From UBA1660 sp964462035 (GTDB lineage: Bacteria; Myxococcota_A; Polyangia; Polyangiales; Houyiibacteriaceae), in contig CAYXAP010000007.1 of assembly GCA_964462035.1 (NCBI GenBank), positions 1 to 64,000 of the forward strand: a DNA stretch of 64,000 nt, read 5' to 3'. Below are positions 52,186 through 59,650 of the stretch, in pieces. The notes under the pieces were generated by a model. The model saw only the letters and a program-made list of their open reading frames with translations. It was not told the DNA's origin and did no database searches. Within the stretch, counting starts at the first letter, position 1. Every line of letters starts with the position of its first letter. The position numbers and the translations under genes were made by a program.

Positions 52186-53178
52186 CTAGGAGCGCGACGG
52201 ATCCGGGCTCGACGGCGCGGCCGCGGAGCGCTCGCCCGTCCGTCGCGCGCGCTCGACTGCCCCCTGCTCGGCGTCCGGCGCCTCGGCGCCTTCCAGGCTC
52301 GCCGCCTGCGCCGCGCGCTCGGCGCGAGCTTGCTCGACCCACGCCCACAGCCGACCGCGATCGCGGCAGCCGCTATCGGTCGCCGGGCAGTAGATGCGCA
52401 CGTGGTAGTGGTTTCGGTGTGGATGCCGGCCCCGCCGCGGCCGAAGCAGGACGCGCGACGCGTGCCGATAGAGCTCGGTCGGCGCGCCGATCGAGCGCGC
52501 GTGGGCCAAGAGCCAATCGCGAATGCGTCCGTTGACGAGGATGAAGTTCACGTCGGCTTCGTCGTCGCGGAGGAGCGCCTCGATGAGCCGCCAGTTCCGG
52601 TCGACGTCGAAGGTGAGCGTCCGCTCGCCGACGACGGCCGTGCGATCGCGACGCACGTCGACGAAGCGACTCGGCTCGTAGGGCTGTCCTTCCTCGTCGA
52701 CGAAGTAGAAGCCGAGGTCCACGTCACGGCCGCTCTCGTGCGAGGCGTGGCCGTCGATCTCGCCGCCCTTCTGCCGCGAGAGCTCGCCGACGGTGAGCCG
52801 ATGGCCCGGATGCACGCTCGCCACGGTCGCAGCGACGCGTCGCATCGCACCGACCAGCTCATCGGTCCCCCAGAAGTTGCAGTCGGTCGCGTCTACGTGA
52901 TGGACGAGCTCGGACTCGCCGAGGAAGCGCCCCGCGGCGAGCAGGCCCCGGGTCGGCCGCCCGAGCGAGAGCGACTCTCGCGGAGGAAGCAGCGGTGGGA
53001 CACAGCCACTGGGTCGCGCGCGATGGCCGACGACGAGGGGAGGCTTAGGCTCGGGCGGGGTGGTTTCGGCTGGCGGGCTCACGACCGCTGGTGCTGGGGT
53101 CTCCTCGGTCGGCTCGGCCCTCGAAGGGTTCACGGGCACGAAGAAGAAGGGGACGCACACGAGAGACAGCAGCCGCAT
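52186..53178 (-). CDS. Penicillin-insensitive murein endopeptidase (MepA/LAS-type)
   Basis: A 330-aa secreted metallopeptidase. After a signal peptide (MRLLSLVCVPFFFVPVNPSRA) and a Pro-rich linker comes a MepA-like LAS domain. The zinc motif is HASHESGRDVDLGFYF (H-x(6)-D), and the later HYHVRIYCP supplies the third ligand. It would cut D-alanyl-meso-DAP cross-links in the cell wall. A C-terminal Ala/Glu-rich extension of about 45 residues is not part of the domain. The start is the ATG at 53178. It is divergent from the TetR operon; about 240 bp separate them. Confidence 0.88.
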   Translation of the reverse strand: MRLLSLVCVPFFFVPVNPSRAEPTEETPAPAVVSPPAETTPPEPKPPLVVGHRARPSGCVPPLLPPRESLSLGRPTRGLLAAGRFLGESELVHHVDATDCNFWGTDELVGAMRRVAATVASVHPGHRLTVGELSRQKGGEIDGHASHESGRDVDLGFYFVDEEGQPYEPSRFVDVRRDRTAVVGERTLTFDVDRNWRLIEALLRDDEADVNFILVNGRIRDWLLAHARSIGAPTELYRHASRVLLRPRRGRHPHRNHYHVRIYCPATDSGCRDRGRLWAWVEQARAERAAQAASLEGAEAPDAEQGAVERARRTGERSAAAPSSPDPSRS

Positions 53179-53377
53179 TCGTTGGCTCCGCTGGTGGCCC
53201 GGCCTCCCGATACCACGATTGGGGAGTGAACAGGATGAACGGGCCGCGTTCCCCGTCAAGCCGTGCTCGCGAGAACTGGAGGGGCGTGTACGCGGCCGAC
53301 CTACCTCGCCCGCGAGCCGTCGCTCAGGTGCGTCGTCCTCGCGCACCGAGAGATGTTCCAGCCCGTCGTTCGTCGCC

Positions 53378-53406
53378 TTGACGGAACTTATCTATCGATA
53401 CATAAG
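53378..53406 (+). promoter_or_regulatory. Promoter of the TetR-TVP38-oxidoreductase operon
   Basis: -35 TTGACG (53378-53383), 17-bp spacer, -10 CATAAG (53401-53406), 14 bp before the TetR ATG. The sequence is AT-rich compared with its surroundings and overlaps a 24-bp palindrome that is the likely operator. This makes the TetR protein a good candidate autorepressor. Confidence 0.65.
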
Positions 53407-53408
53407 TT
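53385..53408. promoter_or_regulatory. 24-bp palindromic operator (TetR-type)
   Basis: The outer arms AACTTAT and ATAAGTT flank TATCGATA through one C on each side. Only the two C positions (53392 and 53401) break the symmetry. The palindrome covers the promoter spacer and -10, where a repressor would block transcription. TetR proteins bind palindromes of 14-30 bp. Confidence 0.72.
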
Positions 53409-53419
53409 TCTCCGCCCCT

Positions 53420-54040
53420 ATGGGACGCCCGAGAAACGCCGACCCCGCGCTGACCCGCCAGCGCATCCTGGACGCCGCCATTCGCCACTTCGGCGATGGC
53501 GGTCTGAAGGCGACCTCGCTCCGCCAGATCGCGTCCGACGCCGGCGTGACCTTCGCGACGGTGCACCACCACTTCGGCACCAAGGACGAGCTGCATGCGC
53601 GGTGCGTCGAAGAGTGCTTCACCAACCTCGAGGGCCTCGAGGGCGACCTGATGAAGGTGGTGGCCGAGCACGCGGGTGACATCGAGACGGTCATCCGACG
53701 CGCCGCGATGTGCGCGTTCGGCTACGCGCTCGAGCGGAACCTCTACAGCCGCTTCCTGCTGCGCACCACGGTCTTCGAAGCCGAAGGGCCCTTCCGCGAG
53801 CGACTGGTGGAAGCGCAGCAGAACTACCTGGACACGGCGAGCCGACTCCTGGCGCCGGTGCTCGGGCGCAGCGAGCGCGAGCTCCGCGTGCCGCTCCAGG
53901 GGCTCATGTTCCTGCTCACCCGCGTGGCGCTCACGACCGACGCCGAGCTCGAGACGATCGGCGGCGACAGCGCGCGGGTCCGGGAGGAGCTGCGGGCGTA
54001 CGTGGGCGAGGTCGCGGTCAGCACGTTGGTGAGGTCATGA
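53420..54040 (+). CDS. TetR-family transcriptional regulator
   Basis: A 206-aa repressor. The N-terminal HTH is at residues about 34-60, with ATSLRQIASDAGVTFATVHH and FGTKDELHARCVEEC, both typical TetR phrases. The C-terminal domain is helical and binds an unknown ligand. It starts at ATG 53420 just after the AT-rich promoter/operator. Its stop overlaps the next gene's ATG by 4 bp. It probably represses itself and the two following genes. Confidence 0.92.
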   Translation: MGRPRNADPALTRQRILDAAIRHFGDGGLKATSLRQIASDAGVTFATVHHHFGTKDELHARCVEECFTNLEGLEGDLMKVVAEHAGDIETVIRRAAMCAFGYALERNLYSRFLLRTTVFEAEGPFRERLVEAQQNYLDTASRLLAPVLGRSERELRVPLQGLMFLLTRVALTTDAELETIGGDSARVREELRAYVGEVAVSTLVRS

Positions 54041-54591
54041 AGAAGCTCCTTCTCTTCGTCGTGGTCATCGGTGGCCTCTGGCTGGTGGCCGATGCGTACG
54101 GTCTGCGCGAAGCGCTCTCGCCCGACGGCATCCGAGAGCTCGCGGTCGGTGCCGGCTGCATGGGTGTGCTGGCCTATCTCGGCGCCTTCAGCCTCGGGTC
54201 GCTGATCCAGGTGCCGGGCGCGGCGTTCCTCGTGGGGGCCCGCGTCGCCTACGGTCCGGGGATGGGCTTCCTGTGGGCATACCTCGGGGCGCTCGCGGCG
54301 ATCACGCTGAGCTTCGTCGTCGTGCGCGCCGTCGGCGGTAAGGCGCTCGACGAGATCCGCTGGGAGCCGATGCGCAGAGTGCTCGCCAAGCTCGACGAGC
54401 GACCGGTGCGCACGGTGGTGGCCCTGCGCACGTTCCTGATGCTCTCGCCGCCGCTGAACTACGCGCTCGCGATGTCCCGCGTGCGCTTCCGCGACTACTT
54501 CGTCGGCTCGGCCATCGGGCTGGCGGCGCCAGTCGCGATCTGGGTCTTTCTCTCGGACGTCGTTCTGAGCTGGTTTGGAGGATTGGCATGA
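54037..54591 (+). CDS. TVP38/TMEM64 (DedA/VTT) family membrane protein
   Basis: A 184-aa inner-membrane protein with about five hydrophobic stretches. VTT-domain landmarks: SLIQVPGAAFLVGARVAYG, a middle YLGALAAITLSFVVVRAVGG and the C-terminal TFLMLSPPLNYALAMSRVRF. The family acts in membrane lipid scrambling and stress tolerance; the bacterial role is not fixed. It overlaps TetR upstream and the oxidoreductase downstream by 4 bp each, so the three are translationally coupled. Confidence 0.88.
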   Translation: MKKLLLFVVVIGGLWLVADAYGLREALSPDGIRELAVGAGCMGVLAYLGAFSLGSLIQVPGAAFLVGARVAYGPGMGFLWAYLGALAAITLSFVVVRAVGGKALDEIRWEPMRRVLAKLDERPVRTVVALRTFLMLSPPLNYALAMSRVRFRDYFVGSAIGLAAPVAIWVFLSDVVLSWFGGLA

Positions 54592-55595
54592 GAGCCGCGC
54601 GCATTCACGAGTATGGCGACCCCGAGGTGTTCCGCATCGAAGACGTGGAGGAACCGACGGTGGGCCCGAAGGAGGTCCTCGTCGACATCCGCGCCTCGAG
54701 CGTGAACCCGATCGACTACAAGATCCGCGGCGGCGGCCAGCGCTCGGTCGTCTGGCTCTCGATGCCTTCGAAGCTCGGGCTGGATCTCTCGGGCGTGGTC
54801 ACCCAGGTCGGCGAGAAGGTCACGCACTTCGCCGTGGGCGACGAAGTCTATGCCTCACCGAGCCATCGCCGCATCGGCACCTACGCCGAACGGATCGCGG
54901 TGCGCGAGAGCGAGCTGGCCCACAAGCCGAAGAACCTCACCCACGAAGAGGCGGCGTCGATCCCGCTGGTCGGCCTGACCGCGTGGGACTGCCTCGTCGG
55001 CGCGGCCGACGTGCAGCCGGGCGAGCGCGTGCTGATCCAGGCCGGCTCCGGCGGCGTGGGCACCTTCGCGATCCAGCTGGCCAAGGCGCTCGGCGCCGCC
55101 GAGGTGCTGACGACCTGCAGCCCCCGGAACCACGAGCTCGCGCGCAGCCTCGGCGCCGACGTCTGCATCGACTACCACACCGAGAACTGGGAAGACGTCG
55201 CCGCGGGCGTCGACGTGATCCTGGAGAGCGTCGGCGGTGACGAGGTCCGGCGAGCCATCCGCACCGTTCGTCGAGGCGGACGCGTGGCCTGCATCACCGC
55301 GGGGCTCCCGACCTACACCGAGCAGTACGGTCCGGCGCTGGGGCTGACTGCCATGGTGAGCAAGACCGCGACTCGCATGATGTGCGCGGCCGTCGGCCGG
55401 AACGTGAAGCTCCGCTTCGTCACCCGAAAGGCGAACGGCGCGAACCTCCAGGCGATCACCGAGCTCATCGAAGCCGGAACGATCCGTCCGGTGATCGATC
55501 GAGTGTTCCCGCTCGACGAGATCGCCGAGGCCCATCGCTACCTCGAGACCGGGCGCGCGCGCGGCAAGGTCGTCATCGACGTGGCGTCGGTCTAA
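54588..55595 (+). CDS. Zinc-independent MDR oxidoreductase (quinone oxidoreductase type)
   Basis: A 335-aa NAD(P)H-dependent medium-chain reductase. N-terminal GroES-like domain (SVNPIDYKIRGGGQ, then GVVTQVGEKVTHFAVGDEVY). Rossmann domain with ERVLIQAGSGGVGTFAIQLA. The C-terminus ends AHRYLETGRARGKVVIDV. It lacks the Cys set of structural zinc and probably reduces quinones or enones. GGAGG lies 7 bp before the ATG at 54588. As the last gene of the TetR operon it may detoxify an electrophile that the repressor senses. Confidence 0.9.
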   Translation: MRAARIHEYGDPEVFRIEDVEEPTVGPKEVLVDIRASSVNPIDYKIRGGGQRSVVWLSMPSKLGLDLSGVVTQVGEKVTHFAVGDEVYASPSHRRIGTYAERIAVRESELAHKPKNLTHEEAASIPLVGLTAWDCLVGAADVQPGERVLIQAGSGGVGTFAIQLAKALGAAEVLTTCSPRNHELARSLGADVCIDYHTENWEDVAAGVDVILESVGGDEVRRAIRTVRRGGRVACITAGLPTYTEQYGPALGLTAMVSKTATRMMCAAVGRNVKLRFVTRKANGANLQAITELIEAGTIRPVIDRVFPLDEIAEAHRYLETGRARGKVVIDVASV

Positions 55596-55602
55596 CGAGC
55601 GC

Positions 55603-56238
55603 TCAGAAGCCGACGTCGCCCGGCCGCACGGGGCCGGACACGAGCGGCTCCTGGCCAGGCGCCTTCCGGAAGTGCCCCGGGAGGCTCCGGATCACCACGA
55701 TGTTGGCGAGGCGCTGCTCGCGATTCGCGAAGCAGAGCTGTCCGCCGTTGGGCTGTCCCGGATAGACCTTCTGGAGGAAGGCGATGCACTGCGCGTCGTC
55801 GATCGCGCCCGCCGCGTGCATTCGGAAGGCGATCAGCTCGCAGAAGTCATTCGCCGCGACGCCGTCGTAGCGCCCCTCGTCGTCCACCAGCAAACACGAC
55901 GACCACTCCCACACGACCTGCGACAGCTGCCAGGGCATGTGGGCTTCCGCCTGCTCGCGGCTGGTCTGCCCTGGCCATGCGAGCGTCTTCATCGGGTCGA
56001 TCGGTCGGATCTCGTAGCGGTCCAGCTTCAGGTAGGCGTGGTCGTCCGGCTGCCGGCGCCGCATCTTCACGTTTGCGTCGTAGAAGAGCCGCTGGAGCAG
56101 CTCCTCCCAGTGATCGGGGGTGTCGCGCTCCTGCGGGAGCTCGAAGAACCAGCGCTTCGACTGGGTGGTGGGGGTGACGCCCTGCGGAGTGGCCAGCCGG
56201 TACTCCAGCGCAGCCTCACGAAAGACTCGTGCGCTCAT
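55603..56238 (-). CDS. Hypothetical protein (211 aa)
   Basis: A soluble 211-aa protein with a well-formed composition and no signal peptide. Features: a helix-rich start (VFREAALEYRLATPQGVTP), a Trp-containing core HMPWQLSQVVWEWSSCLLVD and the C-terminal VVIRSLPGHFRKAPGQEP. No family is recognised. It is convergent with the oxidoreductase (7 bp apart) and divergent from the desaturase gene. Confidence 0.75.
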   Translation of the reverse strand: MSARVFREAALEYRLATPQGVTPTTQSKRWFFELPQERDTPDHWEELLQRLFYDANVKMRRRQPDDHAYLKLDRYEIRPIDPMKTLAWPGQTSREQAEAHMPWQLSQVVWEWSSCLLVDDEGRYDGVAANDFCELIAFRMHAAGAIDDAQCIAFLQKVYPGQPNGGQLCFANREQRLANIVVIRSLPGHFRKAPGQEPLVSGPVRPGDVGF

Positions 56239-56413
56239 GGGCCCACGCTATCGCAGCCGGCGGAGACGAGGAAGACCGACACTAGCGTGAACAGGTGACG
56301 GCCGAAGCCCTTCGCGTCCCTCGAGCCGTCGACGCAGCACCTTCCCCCCAAAGCGGCCCAGTCGAAAATGAACGGTTGCGCCATTGCCCGCGCTTGGGTA
56401 CGGCCCGTGCAGC

Positions 56414-57082
56414 ATGAAGGCCGGCTACAGCAAGAAGTTCACGATCATCATGACGCTCGGGATGATCTGGTCGCTGTATTGGATCGCGCAGGACCCGCCT
56501 TCGGTCGCCGGCGTCTTGATCGTCTTTGGCTTCTGCTACTTCCTGACCGACATCGTCAGCGGGTTGCTCCACATCATCCTCGACAACCCGCGCTCCCTCG
56601 AGATCAAGCTGATCGAGGGCCTCGCCGATGGGTTTCAGAAGCACCACGACAACCCTCGCAGCATCACGGAGATGCCGCTCTACCAGCACCTCTACGTGAT
56701 GCACCTGCCGCTCACGCTCCTCTTCGTCGCGGTGCTCCCCTTCCACACTCCACTCGTCTACGTGGTGTTCCTCTCGATGGTGCTCTGGCTCCACGTGATG
56801 CAGATGTCCCACCGCTGGGCGCACGCGCGGAAGAAGCAGCTCCCGCCGGTTGCGGGGCTGCTCCAGCGGGCCCACCTGCTCATCGACTTCCCCGCCCATG
56901 CGAAGCACCACCGGGAGCCCTACTCGAAGGACTTCTGCATCATGAACGGGCTCTTCAACCGGCCCCTGAACGGCGTGGTCCGAGTCTTCGGCAACCGCAG
57001 CCACGCGTGGATCGGCGTCTTCCTCGCCGTCTGCTTCACCCCGCTCCTCTTCGCCTACGGCATCACGCTCGCCGGCTTCTGA
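56414..57082 (+). CDS. TMEM189/Kua/CarF-type plasmanylethanolamine desaturase homologue
   Basis: A 222-aa integral membrane protein of the TMEM189 family. Human PEDS1 and Myxococcus xanthus CarF are family members; they make the vinyl-ether bond of plasmalogens using O2 and di-iron, and CarF is needed for light-induced carotenoid synthesis. The His clusters are clear: TDIVSGLLHIILDNP, FQKHHDNPRSITE, QMSHRWAH and DFPAHAKHHREP, followed by FCIMNGLFNRPL. It is somewhat shorter than CarF at the ends. The ATG at 56414 is used; a TTG 30 bases upstream is a weaker choice. No ether-lipid synthesis genes are adjacent. Confidence 0.9.
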   Translation: MKAGYSKKFTIIMTLGMIWSLYWIAQDPPSVAGVLIVFGFCYFLTDIVSGLLHIILDNPRSLEIKLIEGLADGFQKHHDNPRSITEMPLYQHLYVMHLPLTLLFVAVLPFHTPLVYVVFLSMVLWLHVMQMSHRWAHARKKQLPPVAGLLQRAHLLIDFPAHAKHHREPYSKDFCIMNGLFNRPLNGVVRVFGNRSHAWIGVFLAVCFTPLLFAYGITLAGF

Positions 57083-57126
57083 GCCGGAAGCCGAACCTGC
57101 AGGCACACGGGCCCGTTCCTCTCGCG

Positions 57127-57155
57127 TTGCAATAGTTTGCAAATGCTGTATTAAT
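57127..57155 (+). promoter_or_regulatory. Candidate promoter of the 57162 gene
   Basis: An AT-rich island in otherwise GC-rich DNA. A -35 TTGCAA (57127-57132) and a TATTAA -10 (57149-57154) are 16 bp apart. A second TTGCAA (57137) also occurs and the pair may be an operator. Transcription would start at about the GTG at 57162, so the mRNA could be nearly leaderless. Confidence 0.5.
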
Positions 57156-57161
57156 TGGGTC

Positions 57162-57776
57162 GTGTTCGGAGCCTCCACCCGTTCGGTCGTCGCCGCCCAT
57201 GCGAGCCCTTTCCGAGCAAAGGGTCTCGCCTACCGCGGAGTGGTTCGACGGCTGGCACGCCGCCACGGTGAGAACGCGTGGGCGGACCTCTGCAAGGACG
57301 AGGACACCCGCAGGTTCCTCTCGCAGCCCTTCCTCGCCGCGAGCTGGTACGACATCTTTCCGATGGTCCAGCTCTGTGAGATGGGGGCTCAGCTCGAGGG
57401 GAAACGGAACGACGAATTCTGCCGCGAGTATGCAGTCGCGCAGGCCGAGGAAGATCTCAACGGCGTGTATCGGGCGCTGCTGACCATCATCTCCCCAGAG
57501 CAAGCCATGCGCGGGGTCATCAAGATCACCAAGCGCTACTTCGACTTCGGCACCGCCGAAATCCTGGAGCTCTCGCCGGGTCGCTGCGTGGCTCGCCGAG
57601 GCGCCATCCCGATGGAGATCTTCGACTGGTACCAGCCGGTCGCCGTCGCCTACATCGAGGCGGTCATGAGGGCGGCTGGAGCGATGGGTCTCCAGGTCAC
57701 GCCTTCACGGGGCGCGGAGGGCCGCGACCGGGGCTACCCGGTGACGGACATGCTCTTCTCCGTCCGCTGGACCTGA
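57162..57776 (+). CDS. Hypothetical protein, myxobacterial DUF2378-like size and layout
   Basis: A 204-aa soluble protein with GTG start. Segments: KGLAYRGVVRRLARRHGENA at the N-terminus, then SWYDIFPMVQLCEMGAQLEG and MRGVIKITKRYFDFGTAEIL, ending with a short VTDMLFSVRW. This layout recalls the about 200-residue DUF2378 family that is nearly restricted to Myxococcota, but the match is by eye and weak. Its AT-rich promoter region is described at 57127; no ribosome binding site precedes the GTG. Confidence 0.68.
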   Translation: MFGASTRSVVAAHASPFRAKGLAYRGVVRRLARRHGENAWADLCKDEDTRRFLSQPFLAASWYDIFPMVQLCEMGAQLEGKRNDEFCREYAVAQAEEDLNGVYRALLTIISPEQAMRGVIKITKRYFDFGTAEILELSPGRCVARRGAIPMEIFDWYQPVAVAYIEAVMRAAGAMGLQVTPSRGAEGRDRGYPVTDMLFSVRWT

Positions 57777-57854
57777 GCCCATCCCGCTGGGGTCGAGGCC
57801 CGTTCACGGGTGCGACCGTCGCCTCCGCCTGCAGGAGCGGGTAGGATACGCGCG

Positions 57855-59615
57855 ATGGATCAGGGGGATGCCGGTGTCGCCGTGGGCGAGCCGGGGCCGG
57901 CCGACGAGCAACCGACGCTCGCCGCCCGCCCGGGGGCGCGTTCCGTCCCGCCGCCGCGCATCGCCGCATCCCGCGAACGATCGGACTCGGCGCCGAGCGG
58001 AGAGCTCGCTACGGGCGACGAGGCACCGACCGGTCTCGGGATGACCCGAGTCGGTGAGCGACTCGGCATCCAGACCTCGCGCGACTTCCTCCGCCGGGAC
58101 GAAGCCGGCCGCGCCCGCACCTTCTCCGGCGCGATGGTCGCCACCGTCGTGCTCGGCACCATCTTCCTCTACGTCCTGCCGGGCGACCCGATCGCGCGCC
58201 CGCTCGCCACCGGCGGCCTCGGGGTCATCGGTCTGGGCTTCCTCGCGCTCTTCGTCCACGGCGGTGACGAGGAGAATTTCAGTCCGCGCTTCGTGGGCGT
58301 CATCGCCCACCTCATCGCGCTCGCGTCGCTCCCCGTCGCCTACTACTGCGGCGTCTTCTCACCCTTCCCGGGCGTGGTCGCCATCGCGCTGCTCATCTAC
58401 GCGCTGAGCTCACCACCGTGGCTCTCGTTGAGCACGGTGCTGATCGTGGGCGGTGGCCAGCTCTTGCTCGCCCTCCTGGTCATTCGAGGCGTGATCGACG
58501 ACCGCGGGCTCTTCCCGGCCGAGGGGGTGCCCGACTCGGTGAAGATCGCAGGTCAGGGCGCGGTGCTCCTCTTCTACGGCATCGCCTTCTTCGTCGGCCG
58601 TGCGTCGAACGCGCGCACGCGCCGCCACGTGCGCGACCTGGAGACGGCCGTCGGACAGGTGGCCGCTCGCGAAGCGCTCCTTCGAGAGGCGCGCCAGGAG
58701 CTCGAGCAGGCAGCGGGCATCGGCGACCCAGGACGCTTCACCGAGCAGCAGCTGGGCCCTTGGCGGCTCGGTCCGATCCTGGGGCGCGGAGGCATGGGCG
58801 AGATCTACGACGCGACCCACACCGAGACCGGCGAACCGGCCGCGCTCAAGCTCCTGCTTCGGGGCGCCTACGAGGGCGCCGACCCGATTCAGCGCTTCGC
58901 GCGCGAGGCCACCATCGCCGCGTCGCTGCGCTGTCCGCACGTGGTGCGGATCCTCGACATCGGTGGCTCGGAGGCGCCCCTGCCCTACATCGCGATGGAG
59001 CGACTGCACGGCACCGATCTGTCGGCCACCCTTCGGTCCCGCCGAACGCTGAAGCCGACGGAGGTCGGCAAGCTCGCCCACGAGGTCGCCAGCGCGCTGG
59101 ACGAGGCCGCAGAGGCGGCCATCGTCCACCGCGACCTCAAACCATCGAACCTCTTCCTCACCGAGGACGACGAATGGAAGGTGCTCGACTTCGGGGTCTC
59201 CAAGCGCATCGGTGAGGCCGGCACCCTCACGGGCGTCAACGTCGTCGGCACGCCGGCGTACATGGCGCCGGAGCAGGCGCGCGGCGAGGCCGTGGACGGT
59301 CGAGCGGACGTGTACTCGCTCGCGGTGATTCTCTATCGCACGCTCACCGGTCGCCCCGCCTTCACCGGCAAGGACTTCCCCCAGATGGTCCGGCTCGTCG
59401 AGCAGAGCCTGCCCCCGCGACCTTCGTCGCTGGCCAGTGCCCCCGAGCCGGTCGACGACGTCCTCCGCATCGGCATGGCCAAGGACCCGGCCGACCGCTT
59501 CGAGCGCGCCAGCGATCTCGCTCGTGCGTTCGGCCGCGCGCTCGAGGGCAGACGCGACCCCCGGCTGGCGGCGCGGGCCGCCGAGCTGTCCGAGCGCCTC
59601 GACTGGGGTGGCTGA
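57855..59615 (+). CDS. Membrane serine/threonine protein kinase with C-terminal kinase domain
   Basis: A 586-aa protein. Residues 1-90 are Pro/Ala-rich and cytoplasmic, then about six membrane helices (about 93-255, e.g. GAMVATVVLGTIFLYVLPGD). A short coiled segment follows (about 262-290), then a Hanks-type kinase domain (about 298-575). Kinase motifs: GRGGMGEIYDA, the Lys in AALKLLL (about 330), HRDLKPSNLF (about 424) and DFGVSKR (about 445), followed by GTPAYMAPEQARGE. It has the opposite order to most myxobacterial kinases, where the kinase precedes the membrane segment. The ATG at 57855 is chosen. Substrate unknown. Confidence 0.92.
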   Translation: MDQGDAGVAVGEPGPADEQPTLAARPGARSVPPPRIAASRERSDSAPSGELATGDEAPTGLGMTRVGERLGIQTSRDFLRRDEAGRARTFSGAMVATVVLGTIFLYVLPGDPIARPLATGGLGVIGLGFLALFVHGGDEENFSPRFVGVIAHLIALASLPVAYYCGVFSPFPGVVAIALLIYALSSPPWLSLSTVLIVGGGQLLLALLVIRGVIDDRGLFPAEGVPDSVKIAGQGAVLLFYGIAFFVGRASNARTRRHVRDLETAVGQVAAREALLREARQELEQAAGIGDPGRFTEQQLGPWRLGPILGRGGMGEIYDATHTETGEPAALKLLLRGAYEGADPIQRFAREATIAASLRCPHVVRILDIGGSEAPLPYIAMERLHGTDLSATLRSRRTLKPTEVGKLAHEVASALDEAAEAAIVHRDLKPSNLFLTEDDEWKVLDFGVSKRIGEAGTLTGVNVVGTPAYMAPEQARGEAVDGRADVYSLAVILYRTLTGRPAFTGKDFPQMVRLVEQSLPPRPSSLASAPEPVDDVLRIGMAKDPADRFERASDLARAFGRALEGRRDPRLAARAAELSERLDWGG

Positions 59616-59616
59616 C

Positions 59617-59641
59617 GGACCGGAGGGATCGCCTCCGGTCC
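59617..59641. terminator. Perfect bidirectional hairpin between kinase and mmsA
   Basis: GGACCGGAGG-GATCG-CCTCCGGTCC is a perfect 10-bp stem with a 5-nt loop, in the 35-bp gap between the convergent genes. It has no strong U-run on either side but is well placed for both. Confidence 0.65.
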
Positions 59642-59650
59642 ATGGTCAGC

